A DNA stretch of 64,000 nt from Escarpia spicata (Eukaryota; Annelida; Polychaeta; Sabellida; Siboglinidae): positions 71,187,295 through 71,251,294 of the forward strand of contig OZ023206.1 in the NCBI GenBank assembly GCA_963995525.1, written 5' to 3'. How positions within the stretch are numbered: the first letter of the stretch is position 1; every line of letters begins with the position of its first letter. Positions 14,328-25,428 of the stretch are shown here, one piece after another. The notes beneath the pieces are model-generated. The model did no database searches. It worked only from the letters and a program-made list of their open reading frames with translations, and had not been told where the DNA came from. Made by a program: the position numbers and the translations under genes.

Positions 14328-17256
14328 AGTAGAAGTTATATGACGGTTTCGGTAGTAGGCCATAACCTAGTACAAAGTAGAAGTTATATGACGGTTTCGG
14401 TAGTAGTCCATAACCTAGTACATAGTAGAATTTATATGACGGCTTCGGTAGTAGGCCATAACCTAGTACATAGTAGAAGTTATATGACGGTTTCGGTAGT
14501 AGTCCATAACCTAGTACATAGTAGAAGTTATATGACGGCTTCGGTAGTAGGCCATAACCTAGTACATAGTAGAAGTTATATAACGGTTTCGGTAGTAGGC
14601 CATAACCTAGTGCATAGTAGAAGTTATATGACGGTTTCGGTAGTAGGCCATAACCTAGTACATAGTAGAAGTTATATGACGGCTTCGGTAGTAGGCCATA
14701 ACCTAGTACATAGTAGAAGTTATATGACGGTTTCGGTAGTAGGCCATAACCTAGTGCATAGTAGAAGTTATATGACGGTTTCGGTAGTAGGCCATAACCT
14801 AGTACATAGTAGAAGGTATATGACGGTTTCGGTAGTAGGCCATAACCTAGTACATAGTAGAAGTTATATGACGGTTTCGGTAGTAGGCCATAACCTAGTA
14901 CATAGTAGAAGTTATATGACGATTTCGGTAGTAGGCCATAACCTAGTACATAGTAGAAGTTATATGACGGTTTCGGTAGTAGGCCATAACCTAGTACATA
15001 GTAGAAGTTATATGACGGTTTCGGTAGTAGGCCATAACCTAGTACCGGTACATAGTAGAAGTTATATGACGGTTTCGGTAGTAGGCCATAACCTAGTACA
15101 TAGTAGAAGTTATATGACGGTTTCGGTAGTAGGCCATAACCTAGTACATAGTAGAAGTTATAAGACGGTTTCGGTAGTAGGCCATAAACTAGTACACAGT
15201 AGAAGATATATATGACGGTTTCGGTTGTAGGCCATTACCTTGTACATAATAGAAGTTATATGAAAGTTTCGGTAGTAGGCCATTACCTTGTACACAGTAG
15301 AAGTTATATGTCGGTTTCGGTAGTAGGCCATTACCTAGTACACAATAGAAGTTATATGACGGTTTCGGTAGTAGGCCTTTACCTAGTACACAATAGAAGT
15401 TATATGAAGGTTTCGGTAGTAGGCCATTACCTAGTACACAATAGAAGTTATATGACGGTTTCGGTAGTAGGCCATTACCTAGTACACAGTAGAAGTTATA
15501 TGAAGGTTTCTGTAGTAGCCCATTACCTTGTACACTGTAGAAGTTATATGAAGGTTTCGGTAGTAGGCCATAACCTAGTACATAGTAGAAGTTATATGAA
15601 GGTTTCGGTAGTAGGCCATAACCTAGTACATAGTAGAAGTTATATGACGGTTTCGGTAGTAGGCCATAACCTAGTACATAGTAGAAGTTATATGACGGCT
15701 TCGGTAGTAGGCCATAACCTAGTACATAGTAGAAGTTATATGACAGTTTCGGTAGTAGGCCATAACCTAGTACATAGTAGAAGTTATATGACGGTTTCGG
15801 TAGTAGGCCATAACCTAGTACATAGTAGAAGTTATATGACGGTTTCGGTAGTAGGCCATAACCTAGTATAAAGTAGAAGTTATATGACGGTTTCGGTAGT
15901 AGGCCATAACCTAGTACAAAGTAGAAGTTATATGACGGTTTCGGTAGTAGTCCATAACCTAGTACATAGTAGAATTTATATGACGGCTTCGGTAGTAGGC
16001 CATAACCTAGTACATAGTAGAAGTTATATGACGGTTTCGGTAGTAGTCCATAACCTAGTACATAGTAGAAGTTATATGACGGCTTCGGTAGTAGGCCATA
16101 ACCTAGTACATAGTAGAAGTTATATAACGGTTTCGGTAGTAGGCCATAACCTAGTGCATAGTAGAAGTTATATGACGGTTTCGGTAGTAGGCCATAACCT
16201 AGTACATAGTAGAAGTTATATGACGGCTTCGGTAGTAGGCCATAACCTAGTACATAGTAGAAGTTATATGACGGTTTCGGTAGTAGGCCATAACCTAGTG
16301 CATAGTAGAAGTTATATGACGGTTTCGGTAGTAGGCCATAACCTAGTACATAGTAGAAGGTATATGACGGTTTCGGTAGTAGGCCATAACCTAGTACATA
16401 GTAGAAGTTATATGACGGTTTCGGTAGTAGGCCATAACCTAGTACATAGTAGAAGTTATATGACGATTTCGGTAGTAGGCCATAACCTAGTACATAGTAG
16501 AAGTTATATGACGGTTTCGGTAGTAGGCCATAACCTAGTACATAGTAGAAGTTATATGACGGTTTCGGTAGTAGGCCATAACCTAGTACCGGTACATAGT
16601 AGAAGTTATATGACGGTTTCGGTAGTAGGCCATAACCTAGTACATAGTAGAAGTTATATGACGGTTTCGGTAGTAGGCCATAACCTAGTACATAGTAGAA
16701 GTTATAAGACGGTTTCGGTAGTAGGCCATAAACTAGTACACAGTAGAAGATATATATGACGGTTTCGGTTGTAGGCCATTACCTTGTACATAATAGAAGT
16801 TATATGAAAGTTTCGGTAGTAGGCCATTACCTTGTACACAGTAGAAGTTATATGTCGGTTTCGGTAGTAGGCCATTACCTAGTACACAATAGAAGTTATA
16901 TGACGGTTTCGGTAGTAGGCCTTTACCTAGTACACAATAGAAGTTATATGAAGGTTTCGGTAGTAGGCCATTACCTAGTACACAATAGAAGTTATATGAC
17001 GGTTTCGGTAGTAGGCCATTACCTAGTACACAGTAGAAGTTATATGAAGGTTTCTGTAGTAGGCCATTACCTTGTACACTGTAGAAGTTATATGAAGGTT
17101 TCGGTAGTAGGCCATAACCTAGTACATAGTAGAAGTTATATGAAGGTTTCGGTAGTAGGCCATAACCTAGTACATAGTAGAAGTTATATGACGGTTTCGG
17201 TAGTAGGCCATAACCTAGTACATAGTAGAAGTTATATGACGGCTTCGGTAGTAGGC
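14328..17256 (+). repeat. higher-order duplication, 1544 bp period, inside the 48 bp satellite
   Basis: 14.33-15.70 kb recurs at 15.87-17.25 kb, offset exactly 1544 bp. The offset is 32 units plus 8 bp, the extra bases coming from a 6 bp CCGGTA insertion (15043 and 16587) and a 2 bp insertion at the ATATATATGACG junction (15190 and 16734). The translated 291-residue stretches look identical, so the duplication is recent or homogenised. Confidence 0.9.
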
Positions 17257-17272
17257 CATAACCTAGTGCATA

Positions 17273-19990
17273 TTAGAAGTTATATGACGGTTTCGGTAAT
17301 AGTCCATAACCTAGTACATAGTAGAAGTTATATGACGGTTTCGGTAGTAGGCCATAACCTAGTACATAGTAGAAGTTATATGACGGTTTCGGTAGTAGTC
17401 CATAACCTAGTACATAGTAGAAGTTATATGACGGTTTCGGTAGTAGGCCATAACCTTGTACACAGTAGAAGTTATATGACGGTTTCGGTAGTAGGTCATT
17501 ACCTTGTACACAGAAGAAGTTATATGACAATTTCGGTAGTAAGCCATTAGCTAGTACACAGAAGAAGTTATATGACGGTTTCGGTAGTAAGCCATTACCT
17601 AGTACATAGTAGAAGTTATATGACGGTTTCGGTAGTAGGCCATAACCTAGTACATAGTAGAAGTTATATGACGGTTTCGGTAGTAGGCCATAACCTAGTA
17701 CACAATATAAATTATATGAATGTTTCGGTAGTAGGCCATTACCTAGTACACAATAGAAGTTATATGACGGTTTCGGTAGTATGCCATTACCTAGTACACA
17801 GTAGAAGTTATATGAAGGTTTCTGTAGTAGGCCATTACCTTGTACACTGTAGAAGTTATATGAAGGTTTCGGTAGTAGGCCATAACCTAGTACATAGTAG
17901 AAGTTATATGAAGGTTTCTGTAGTAGGCCATTACCTTGTACACAGTAGAAGTTATATGAAGGTTTCGGTAGTAGGCCATTACCTAGTACATAGTATAAGT
18001 TATATGACGGTTTCGGTAGTAGGCCATTAACTTGTACACAGTAGAAATTATATGAAGGTTTCTGTAGTAGGCCATTACCTTGTACACAGTAGAAGTATAT
18101 GAAGGTTTCGGTAGTAGGCCATTACCTAGTACATAGTAGAAGTTATATGAAGGTTTCTGTAGTAGGCCTTTACCTTGTACACAGTAGAAGTTATATGAAG
18201 GTTTCTGTAGTAGGCCATTACCTTGTACACAGTAGAAGTTATATGAAGGTTTCGGTAGTAGGCCACAACCTAGTACACAGTAGAAGTTATATGAAGGTTT
18301 CGGTAGTAGGCCATAACCTAGTACATAGTAGAAGTTATATGACGGCTTCGGTAGTAGGCCATTACCTAGTGCATAGTAGAAGTTATATGACGGTTTCGGT
18401 AATAGTCCATAACCTAGTACATAGTAGAAGTTATATGACGGTTTCGGTAGTAGGCCATAACCTAGTACATAGTAGAAGTTATATGACGGTTTCGGTAGTA
18501 GTCCATAACCTAGTACATAGTAGAAGTTATATGACGGTTTCGGTAGTAGGCCATAACCTTGTACACAGTAGAAGTTATATGACGGTTTCGGTAGTAGGTC
18601 ATTACCTTGTACACAGAAGAAGTTATATGACAATTTCGGTAGTAAGCCATTAGCTAGTACACAGAAGAAGTTATATGACGGTTTCGGTAGTAAGCCATTA
18701 CCTAGTACATAGTAGAAGTTATATGACGGTTTCGGTAGTAGGCCATAACCTAGTACATAGTAGAAGTTATATGACGGTTTCGGTAGTAGGCCATAACCTA
18801 GTACACAATATAAATTATATGAATGTTTCGGTAGTAGGCCATTACCTAGTACACAATAGAAGTTATATGACGGTTTCGGTAGTATGCCATTACCTAGTAC
18901 ACAGTAGAAGTTATATGAAGGTTTCTGTAGTAGGCCATTACCTTGTACACTGTAGAAGTTATATGAAGGTTTCGGTAGTAGGCCATAACCTAGTACATAG
19001 TAGAAGTTATATGAAGGTTTCTGTAGTAGGCCATTACCTTGTACACAGTAGAAGTTATATGAAGGTTTCGGTAGTAGGCCATTACCTAGTACATAGTATA
19101 AGTTATATGACGGTTTCGGTAGTAGGCCATTAACTTGTACACAGTAGAAATTATATGAAGGTTTCTGTAGTAGGCCATTACCTTGTACACAGTAGAAGTA
19201 TATGAAGGTTTCGGTAGTAGGCCATTACCTAGTACATAGTAGAAGTTATATGAAGGTTTCTGTAGTAGGCCTTTACCTTGTACACAGTAGAAGTTATATG
19301 AAGGTTTCTGTAGTAGGCCATTACCTTGTACACAGTAGAAGTTATATGAAGGTTTCGGTAGTAGGCCACAACCTAGTACACAGTAGAAGTTATATGAAGG
19401 TTTCGGTAGTAGGCCATAACCTAGTACATAGTAGAAGTTATATGACGGCTTCGGTAGTAGGCCATTACCTAGTGCATAGTAGAAGTTATATGACGGTTTC
19501 GGTAATAGTCCATAACCTAGTACATAGTAGAAGTTATATGACGGTTTCGGTAGTAGGCCATAACCTAGTACATAGTAGAAGTTATATGACGGTTTCGGTA
19601 GTAGTCCATAACCTAGTACATAGTAGAAGTTATATGACGGTTTCGGTAGTAGGCCATAACCTTGTACACAGTAGAAGTTATATGACGGTTTCGGTAGTAG
19701 GTCATTACCTTGTACACAGAAGAAGTTATATGACAATTTCGGTAGTAAGCCATTAGCTAGTACACAGAAGAAGTTATATGACGGTTTCGGTAGTAAGCCA
19801 TTACCTAGTACATAGTAGAAGTTATATGACGGTTTCGGTAGTAGGCCATAACCTAGTACATAGTAGAAATTATATGACGGTTTCGGTAGTAGGCCATAAC
19901 CTAGTACACAATATAAATTATATGAATGTTTCGGTAGTAGGCCATTACCTAGTACACAATAGAAGTTATATGACGGTTTCGGTAGTAGGC
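17273..19990 (+). repeat. higher-order repeat, 1103 bp period, about 2.5 copies
   Basis: Blocks beginning at about 17273, 18376 and 19479 repeat with offset 1103 bp (23 units of 48 minus one base, missing at AGAAGTATATG near 18090 and 19193). Translations of 17572-18030 and 18675-19133, and of 18099-18653 and 19202-19756, look identical. The third copy departs near 19990. Confidence 0.9.
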
Positions 19991-20149
19991 CATTGCCTAG
20001 TACACAGTAGAAGTTATATGAAGGTTTCTGTAGTAGGCCATTACCTTGTACACAGTAGAAGTTATATGAAGGTTTCGGTAGTAGGCCATAACCTAGTACA
20101 TAGTATAAGTTATATGACGGTTTCGGTAGTAGGCCATTACCTAGTACAC

Positions 20150-21076
20150 AGTAGAAGTTATATGAAGGTTTCTGTAGTAGGCCATTAACTTGTACACAGT
20201 AGAAGTTATATGAAGGTTTCTGTAGTAGGCCATTACCTTGTACACAGTAGAAGTTATATGAAAGTTTCGGTAGTAGGCCATTACCTAGTACATAGTAGAA
20301 GTTATATGAAGGTTTCTGTAGTAGGCCTTTACCTTGTACACAGTAGAAGTTATATGAAGGTTTCTGTAGTAGGCCATTACCTTGTACACAGTAGAAGTTA
20401 TATGAAGGTTTCTGTAGTAGGCCATTACCTTGTACACAGTAGAAGTTATATGAAAGTTTCGGTAGTAGGCCACAACCTAGTACACAGTAGAAGTTATATG
20501 AAGGTTTCGGTAGTAGGCCATTACCTTGTACACAGTAGAAGTTATATGAAGGTTTCGGTAGTAGGCCATTACCTAGTACATAGTAGAAGTTATATGACGG
20601 TTTAGGTAGTAGGCCATTACCTAGTACACAGTAGAAGTTATATGAAGGTTTCTGTAGTAGGCCATTAACTTGTACACAGTAGAAGTTATATGAAGGTTTC
20701 TGTAGTAGGCCATTACCTTGTACACAGTAGAAGTTATATGAAGGTTTCGGTAGTAGGCCATTACCTAGTACATAGTAGAAGTTATATGAAGGTTTCTGTA
20801 GTAGGCCTTTACCTTGTACACAGTAGAAGTTATATGAAGGTTTCTGTAGTAGGCCATTACCTTGTACACAGTAGAAGTTATATGAAGGTTTCTGTAGTAG
20901 GCCATTACCTTGTACACAGTAGAAGTTATATGAAGGTTTCGGTAGTAGGCCACAACCTAGTACACAGTAGAAGTTATATGAAGGTTTCGGTAGTAGGCCA
21001 TTACCTTGTACACAGTAGAAGTTATATGAAGGTTTCGGTAGTAGGCCATAACCTAGTACACAGTAGAAGTTATATG
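20150..21076 (+). repeat. higher-order repeat, 480 bp period, 2 copies
   Basis: The region from 20150 to 20600 recurs 480 bp downstream (ten 48 bp units), with the same order of type-2 variants. Small differences include GAAAGTTTCGG versus GAAGGTTTCGG. Confidence 0.85.
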
Positions 21077-22129
21077 CGTACACCATATAATATGGCACTA
21101 ATAAACATATAAAGCTGGCGCCGTAATGGCCCGGTTACATGAGTGTTTTGGGGATCTTCTTAAGTTAAATACACCAATGATGACTGAAAACGGTGTTTTA
21201 AAATATGTGTTACTTTTAAAGTTTTGTAATTTTATAACTTTTTTCCATCATACAATGGGCATTTTTTTGTCATCGAAACAGGAATTCGACAGAAACAAAT
21301 TCAATATCGTTTACTCTAAATGATGGGCAGAACAAATAAATATTGCACTGACAGTACAACAAATAAAATATGTTGTTACACTGGTGCAATACATTTTAAT
21401 ATTTTGTCGACAATAATATTATTATGCTCTTTATATATCTACATTTTTCAAACTAAAATTAAACCTTATATAGACAGAAAAGTATCTAGCCATCTCCTAT
21501 GCTATTTTAACATCGTGCATTACTTCTTGTGGTGAATAATGTTGTATTTATACTGCTTATGGAAATGGTAGCTGGATTTATGATGCAAACAAAATGGTTT
21601 AATTACTGAATGTTTCTCTGCTTCAATAAGTTTCTGTTATCTAAACGTTTAATTAAAACTAAACTTTAAAATGTATAGCCAGATGTACCTTGTGCAAAAG
21701 AAACATGATAGTACCATAGGAGAGATTTCGTATGTTTTTATATTCCAACAAAAACAATCCTAATCATTCAATATGTCATCGGCGACTTCAACCTTCGTGC
21801 TTGGAGAGCTGGTGTTTTTTCTTTTAAATCAATCCGTCTGTCCTGAGCTGTCTCTATTTTCATTCTCCGTTTATTCCATATATTTTCTTTCTTTTCTTTG
21901 CTGAATCTGTGACATAAACAGCAGCTGGCCCACGTTTCCTTTTGATAATTTTATCGGTCACGACTCATTCGCATGGCGGTGGCTAATCTAAATGCACACA
22001 TGTTGATAACGTTTTTTCTTGCATCTATTAACTCGGCGTAGCTAATCGAAGTCTGACGGACAGTCCCATAAATTGTTTCGATATATTATCAGGGTCATTA
22101 GGGATTAATAAAACATAATTCTAATGAAA
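21077..22129. other. AT-rich non-coding stretch
   Basis: No gene or repeat is recognised between the satellite and the LINE remnant. Short ORFs here are AT-rich and not protein-like. Confidence 0.4.
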
Positions 22130-22431
22130 TTAAGTATTTGATAAATAACTTCTTACCCACTGATAAGCTACACCACGTATACCATAAAATTCAAGTTTCC
22201 TACATAGTAGTTGGTGGTCTACTGTGTCGTAAGGTTTTCGTAGATGGATCATTACACCAATAGCGTGTTTTCTTTTAATTAACGAATTTATTTGTAATTT
22301 CAGACACTACTTTTATAAGGGCATGTGTTGTGGAAATTTGTTCTATCAACCCATGCTGCCAAGGATTCAACATGTCACCAGAGCTTCCAAGTCTCCCGAT
22401 TTGGCGGGAGATCTCTCGAATTTTGACACAA
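22130..22431 (-). mobile_element. older L2-like LINE, reverse transcriptase remnant (downstream half)
   Basis: On the - strand, in frames broken by changes, the sequence reads QHGLIEQISTTHALIK, then YDTVDHQLLCRKLEFYGIRG and VAYQWVRSYL. These are reverse-transcriptase motifs of the jockey/L2/CR1 group ('Q.GFR...ST.HAL' and 'KAFDTVDH'). It is the continuation of the fragment at 27225-27905, split by the CR1-like LINE. Confidence 0.75.
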
Positions 22432-22531
22432 GATTTAACAAGATTTAACAAGATTGCCACCCAGAGAATTAACTCTAGGTAGCAGGTGGACAAGGAAGCC
22501 CTTTGGCTTTTCGAGAGTCCGACCTTTTTAT

Positions 22532-25428
22532 CTATGTGTATCCCGCCCGTCTGAGGTATGTGTCGATTTTATTTTTAAACATATTCACGCTACTAGCACC
22601 CACACAATCAGCAGGTAATCTGTTCCATTAATTTACAGTCCTTTGTGAAAATGAAAACTTTCTTATATCCAATCTACTCTGCTCCTTTGCTAATGCAAGA
22701 TCATGTCCTCTAGTCCTTCTATCTTTCTTAACTGAGAAAAACATATTTCTATCAATATTTTCATAACCCTTCAATATTTTAAACACTTCTATCTGATCTC
22801 CTCTCAATCTCCTGGTCTCTAGTGTTGTTAAACCGCATTTTTTTAGGCGTATTTCATAACTAAGATCCCTCAGATTTTGTATCATTTTAGTTGCTCTCCT
22901 CTGCACTCTTTCTAGCATATCTATGTCCTTCCTGCGATATGGCCTCCACGCTTGAATACAATATTCTAAATGAGGCCTAACTATTGTTTTGTACAGCGGT
23001 ATTATTAGCTCTTTTTCCTTATACGTTATGTTTCGCCTAATTAATCCAAGGATTTGATTTCCTTTTGAAGCTGCAATTCCGCACTGCTCTGAAATCTTCA
23101 TATCAGCACTAACGGTTAACCCTAAGTCCTTTTCTTTAACAGTAGTACTTAGTACAGTACCCCCCATTGTATATTCTACCTCTTCGTTCACATGTCCTAT
23201 GTGGAGGCATTTACATTTCCCAAAATTGAACATCATTTGCCATTTTTCAGACCATTTCATCAACCTGTCAAGATCATCTTGTAAATGCTGTCTATCTCCA
23301 TCACTTTTAATCCTTCTAAACACTTTTGTATCATCCGCAAATTTCAACACCTTGCTTGTTATTTCATCATCCAAATCGTTGATGTATATTAAGAATAATA
23401 TAGGACCTAATACTGATCCCTGTGGTACCCCACTCAATACCGATTTCCAGTTTGAAGCCTCCCCATCAACTACTACACGTTGTCTTCTGTCAATCAGCCA
23501 TTGTTCTATCCAGTTTATTATACCATTTCCTATGCCATGGGCCTTTAGTTTAAGCAGTAATCTTTGATGTGGTACTTTGTCTAAAGCTTTTTGAAAATCT
23601 AAGTAGACGATATCTACTGGTGTTCCCTCATCTACCCACTTAGTGATGTCTTCCAAAAAACATAACATATTTGTTAAGCATGACCTCGCTTTAAAAAACC
23701 ATGTTGAGATGGGTTTATCAAGTTTTGTTTAACAAGAAAATCCACCATGTGATCTTTAATTAGTCTTTCTAATAATTTACAAATCACTGATGTTAAACTC
23801 ACTGGTCTATAGTTCTCTGACTTGTTTCTCGAACCTTTTTTGAATAACGGTATAATGTTTGCTTCTTTCCATTCTAAAGGAACCACTCCCTCTTCTAATG
23901 ACAAGTTGAAAACTGTTGCAAGTGGTATGCTAATTTGTTCTACAATTTCCAATAGTAGTTTGGGTGGAATACCATCCACTCCAGGTGATTTATTTTCCTT
24001 CATAGCCCTTATTTTCTTAGCTACCATTTCCGGGGTTACAATTAATTGTCCTAAATAGTCTGAATCTGCCCCCTTGAACTTAGCCTCTGGTATTGGCAGT
24101 GAACTAATATCTTCCCTGGTAAACACTGAACTAAAGTACTCATTCAGGTCTTCTGCCATTATGAATCCCTCTGATATCATATTTCCAGCACTATCTTCTA
24201 GAGGACCGACCTTATCTTGAACTTTCTGTTTGCTTCGAACATACGCATAAAAACTCTTGCTGTCATGTTTTATATTACTAGCTAATTGTTGTTCATAGCT
24301 TCTCTTTGAATTTCTAATTTCAGCTGTAGCTTGGTTAAGTGCTTCTTTATAATTGTTGTAGTCTTCATCATTTCCAGTACATCTATATGACTTCCACATC
24401 ATTTGTTTATACTTAATTTTTCTAATGGCTTCTTTCGATAAGTGTTTCTTTTTGGACCGTTTTCCTTGTTTTTTGAAGGGTACAAATTTATCGATTATGC
24501 ACTTAATTTCACTCTTTAATACATTCCAGCATTCTGTTGCCGTCTTATTTTTCAGTGTCTTATTCCAGTCTATCTTTGCTAAATATTTCCTCATGTCCTT
24601 ATACCTTCCTTTGTGGAAATTTCTCCTATACTGCTTTTTGCTATTCCTTTCTGATTTTACTTTGATGGTAAAATGTATCTGGTTGTGATCGCTACTCCCC
24701 AGTGGCTCACATATCTTGACATTGTCAACTAATTCATTCTGTGAGGACAAAACTATGGCTAACACATTCTCACCCCTGGTTGGTTCTAGCACATGTTGAG
24801 AAAGGAATGTATCTTGAACTAAAACTAAAAACTTGTGGTCCTCTCTCCCCATACTCTGTAGAGATTTCCATTGTATATGCCCATGGTTAAAATCCCCCAT
24901 AATAATACAGTCCCGTTTGCTTACTTCCCTTATAGCGTTTTGTATTTTTTCATTCTCTTCTATGCTTATGTTTGGACTTCGATAAACTAACCCAACTGTT
25001 AACGTTGAGTTTCCTGTAACTATGTTACACCAAACAGCTTCTTCGCAATCTGCTTCTCTTTCTAATTTTATTTCATAAGCCTGAATAGATTCTTTAATAT
25101 ATAAAATAACTCCACCTCCCTTTCTTCCTATTCTATCTTTTCTAAACATTACATATCCTGTCAGTCCCAATTCAGCATCTGTTATATCGGTGGTGGTCCA
25201 GGATTCGGTTATACCTATTATATGAGGGTCAATATCTTCTACCATAATGTTTAGTTCATTTCTTTTGTTTACTATACTCCTTGCATTTAAACAAACACAT
25301 TTATATCCAGCTTCAGAAGAGTTTTCCAGACTGTTATTTGTTGATTTATTTGTGCTGTCTTTATCTATGCCTCCATTTTCAGGCTTTTCTGTAAGTCCCC
25401 CCTGCGAATCTAGTTTAAATAGATGCAA
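22532..25428 (-). pseudogene. LINE ORF2: APE endonuclease plus reverse transcriptase, inactivated
   Basis: ORF2 would nick target DNA and reverse-transcribe the element RNA. The first piece (25428-23674, 584 codons) holds the APE-type endonuclease: LNARS at residues 47-51, TESW 74-77, YRSP 149-152, GDFNH 178-182 and SDH 246-248. At residue 224 the usual Asp of the 'LDLVLS' block is Ala (codon 24757-24759), one base from GAC, which may remove a catalytic residue. Reverse transcriptase starts near residue 485 (KSPGVDGIP, ENYRPVSL). A missing base in the A run at 23693-23698 (T run on -) shifts the frame after QHGF. The second piece (23668-22628) continues with PQGSVLGPILF and FADD (residues 110-113). 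It ends at a premature TAA (22628-22630) where the second copy reads GAA. The original stop is likely the TAG at 22532-22534. KAFD is KALD here. Confidence 0.9.

Larger units (their letters stand above)
11838..21076 (+). repeat. 48 bp satellite array, 9.2 kb, about 190 units
   Basis: Continuous tandem array of a 48 bp unit built from TATGACGGTTTCGGTAGTAG, GCCATAACCTAGTACATAGT and AGAAGTTA. Units on the left are mostly of this type. Units on the right shift to a second type with GAAGGTTTCTG, GGCCATTACCTTGTACACAG. Because 48 is a multiple of three, stop-free frames propagate on both strands (571 codons on +, 670 on -), but unit differences fall freely at amino-acid-changing positions (T/K, N/Y, V/A), so I do not call a protein. 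Longer periods of 1544, 1103 and 480 bp are superimposed. Small indels break the register (2 bp extra near 12331 and 12571, CCGGTA near 15043). Confidence 0.98.

Noticed and set aside
11838..21076. CRISPR-like array
   Set aside because: The units are contiguous 48 bp repeats with no unique spacers, in a eukaryotic context.
11744..21112. Long ORFs (up to 571 codons on +, 670 on -) made of 16-residue repeats
   Set aside because: They follow from a 48 bp unit with no stop in one frame of each strand. Unit differences are mostly amino-acid changing and small indels break them, so there is no sign of protein selection.
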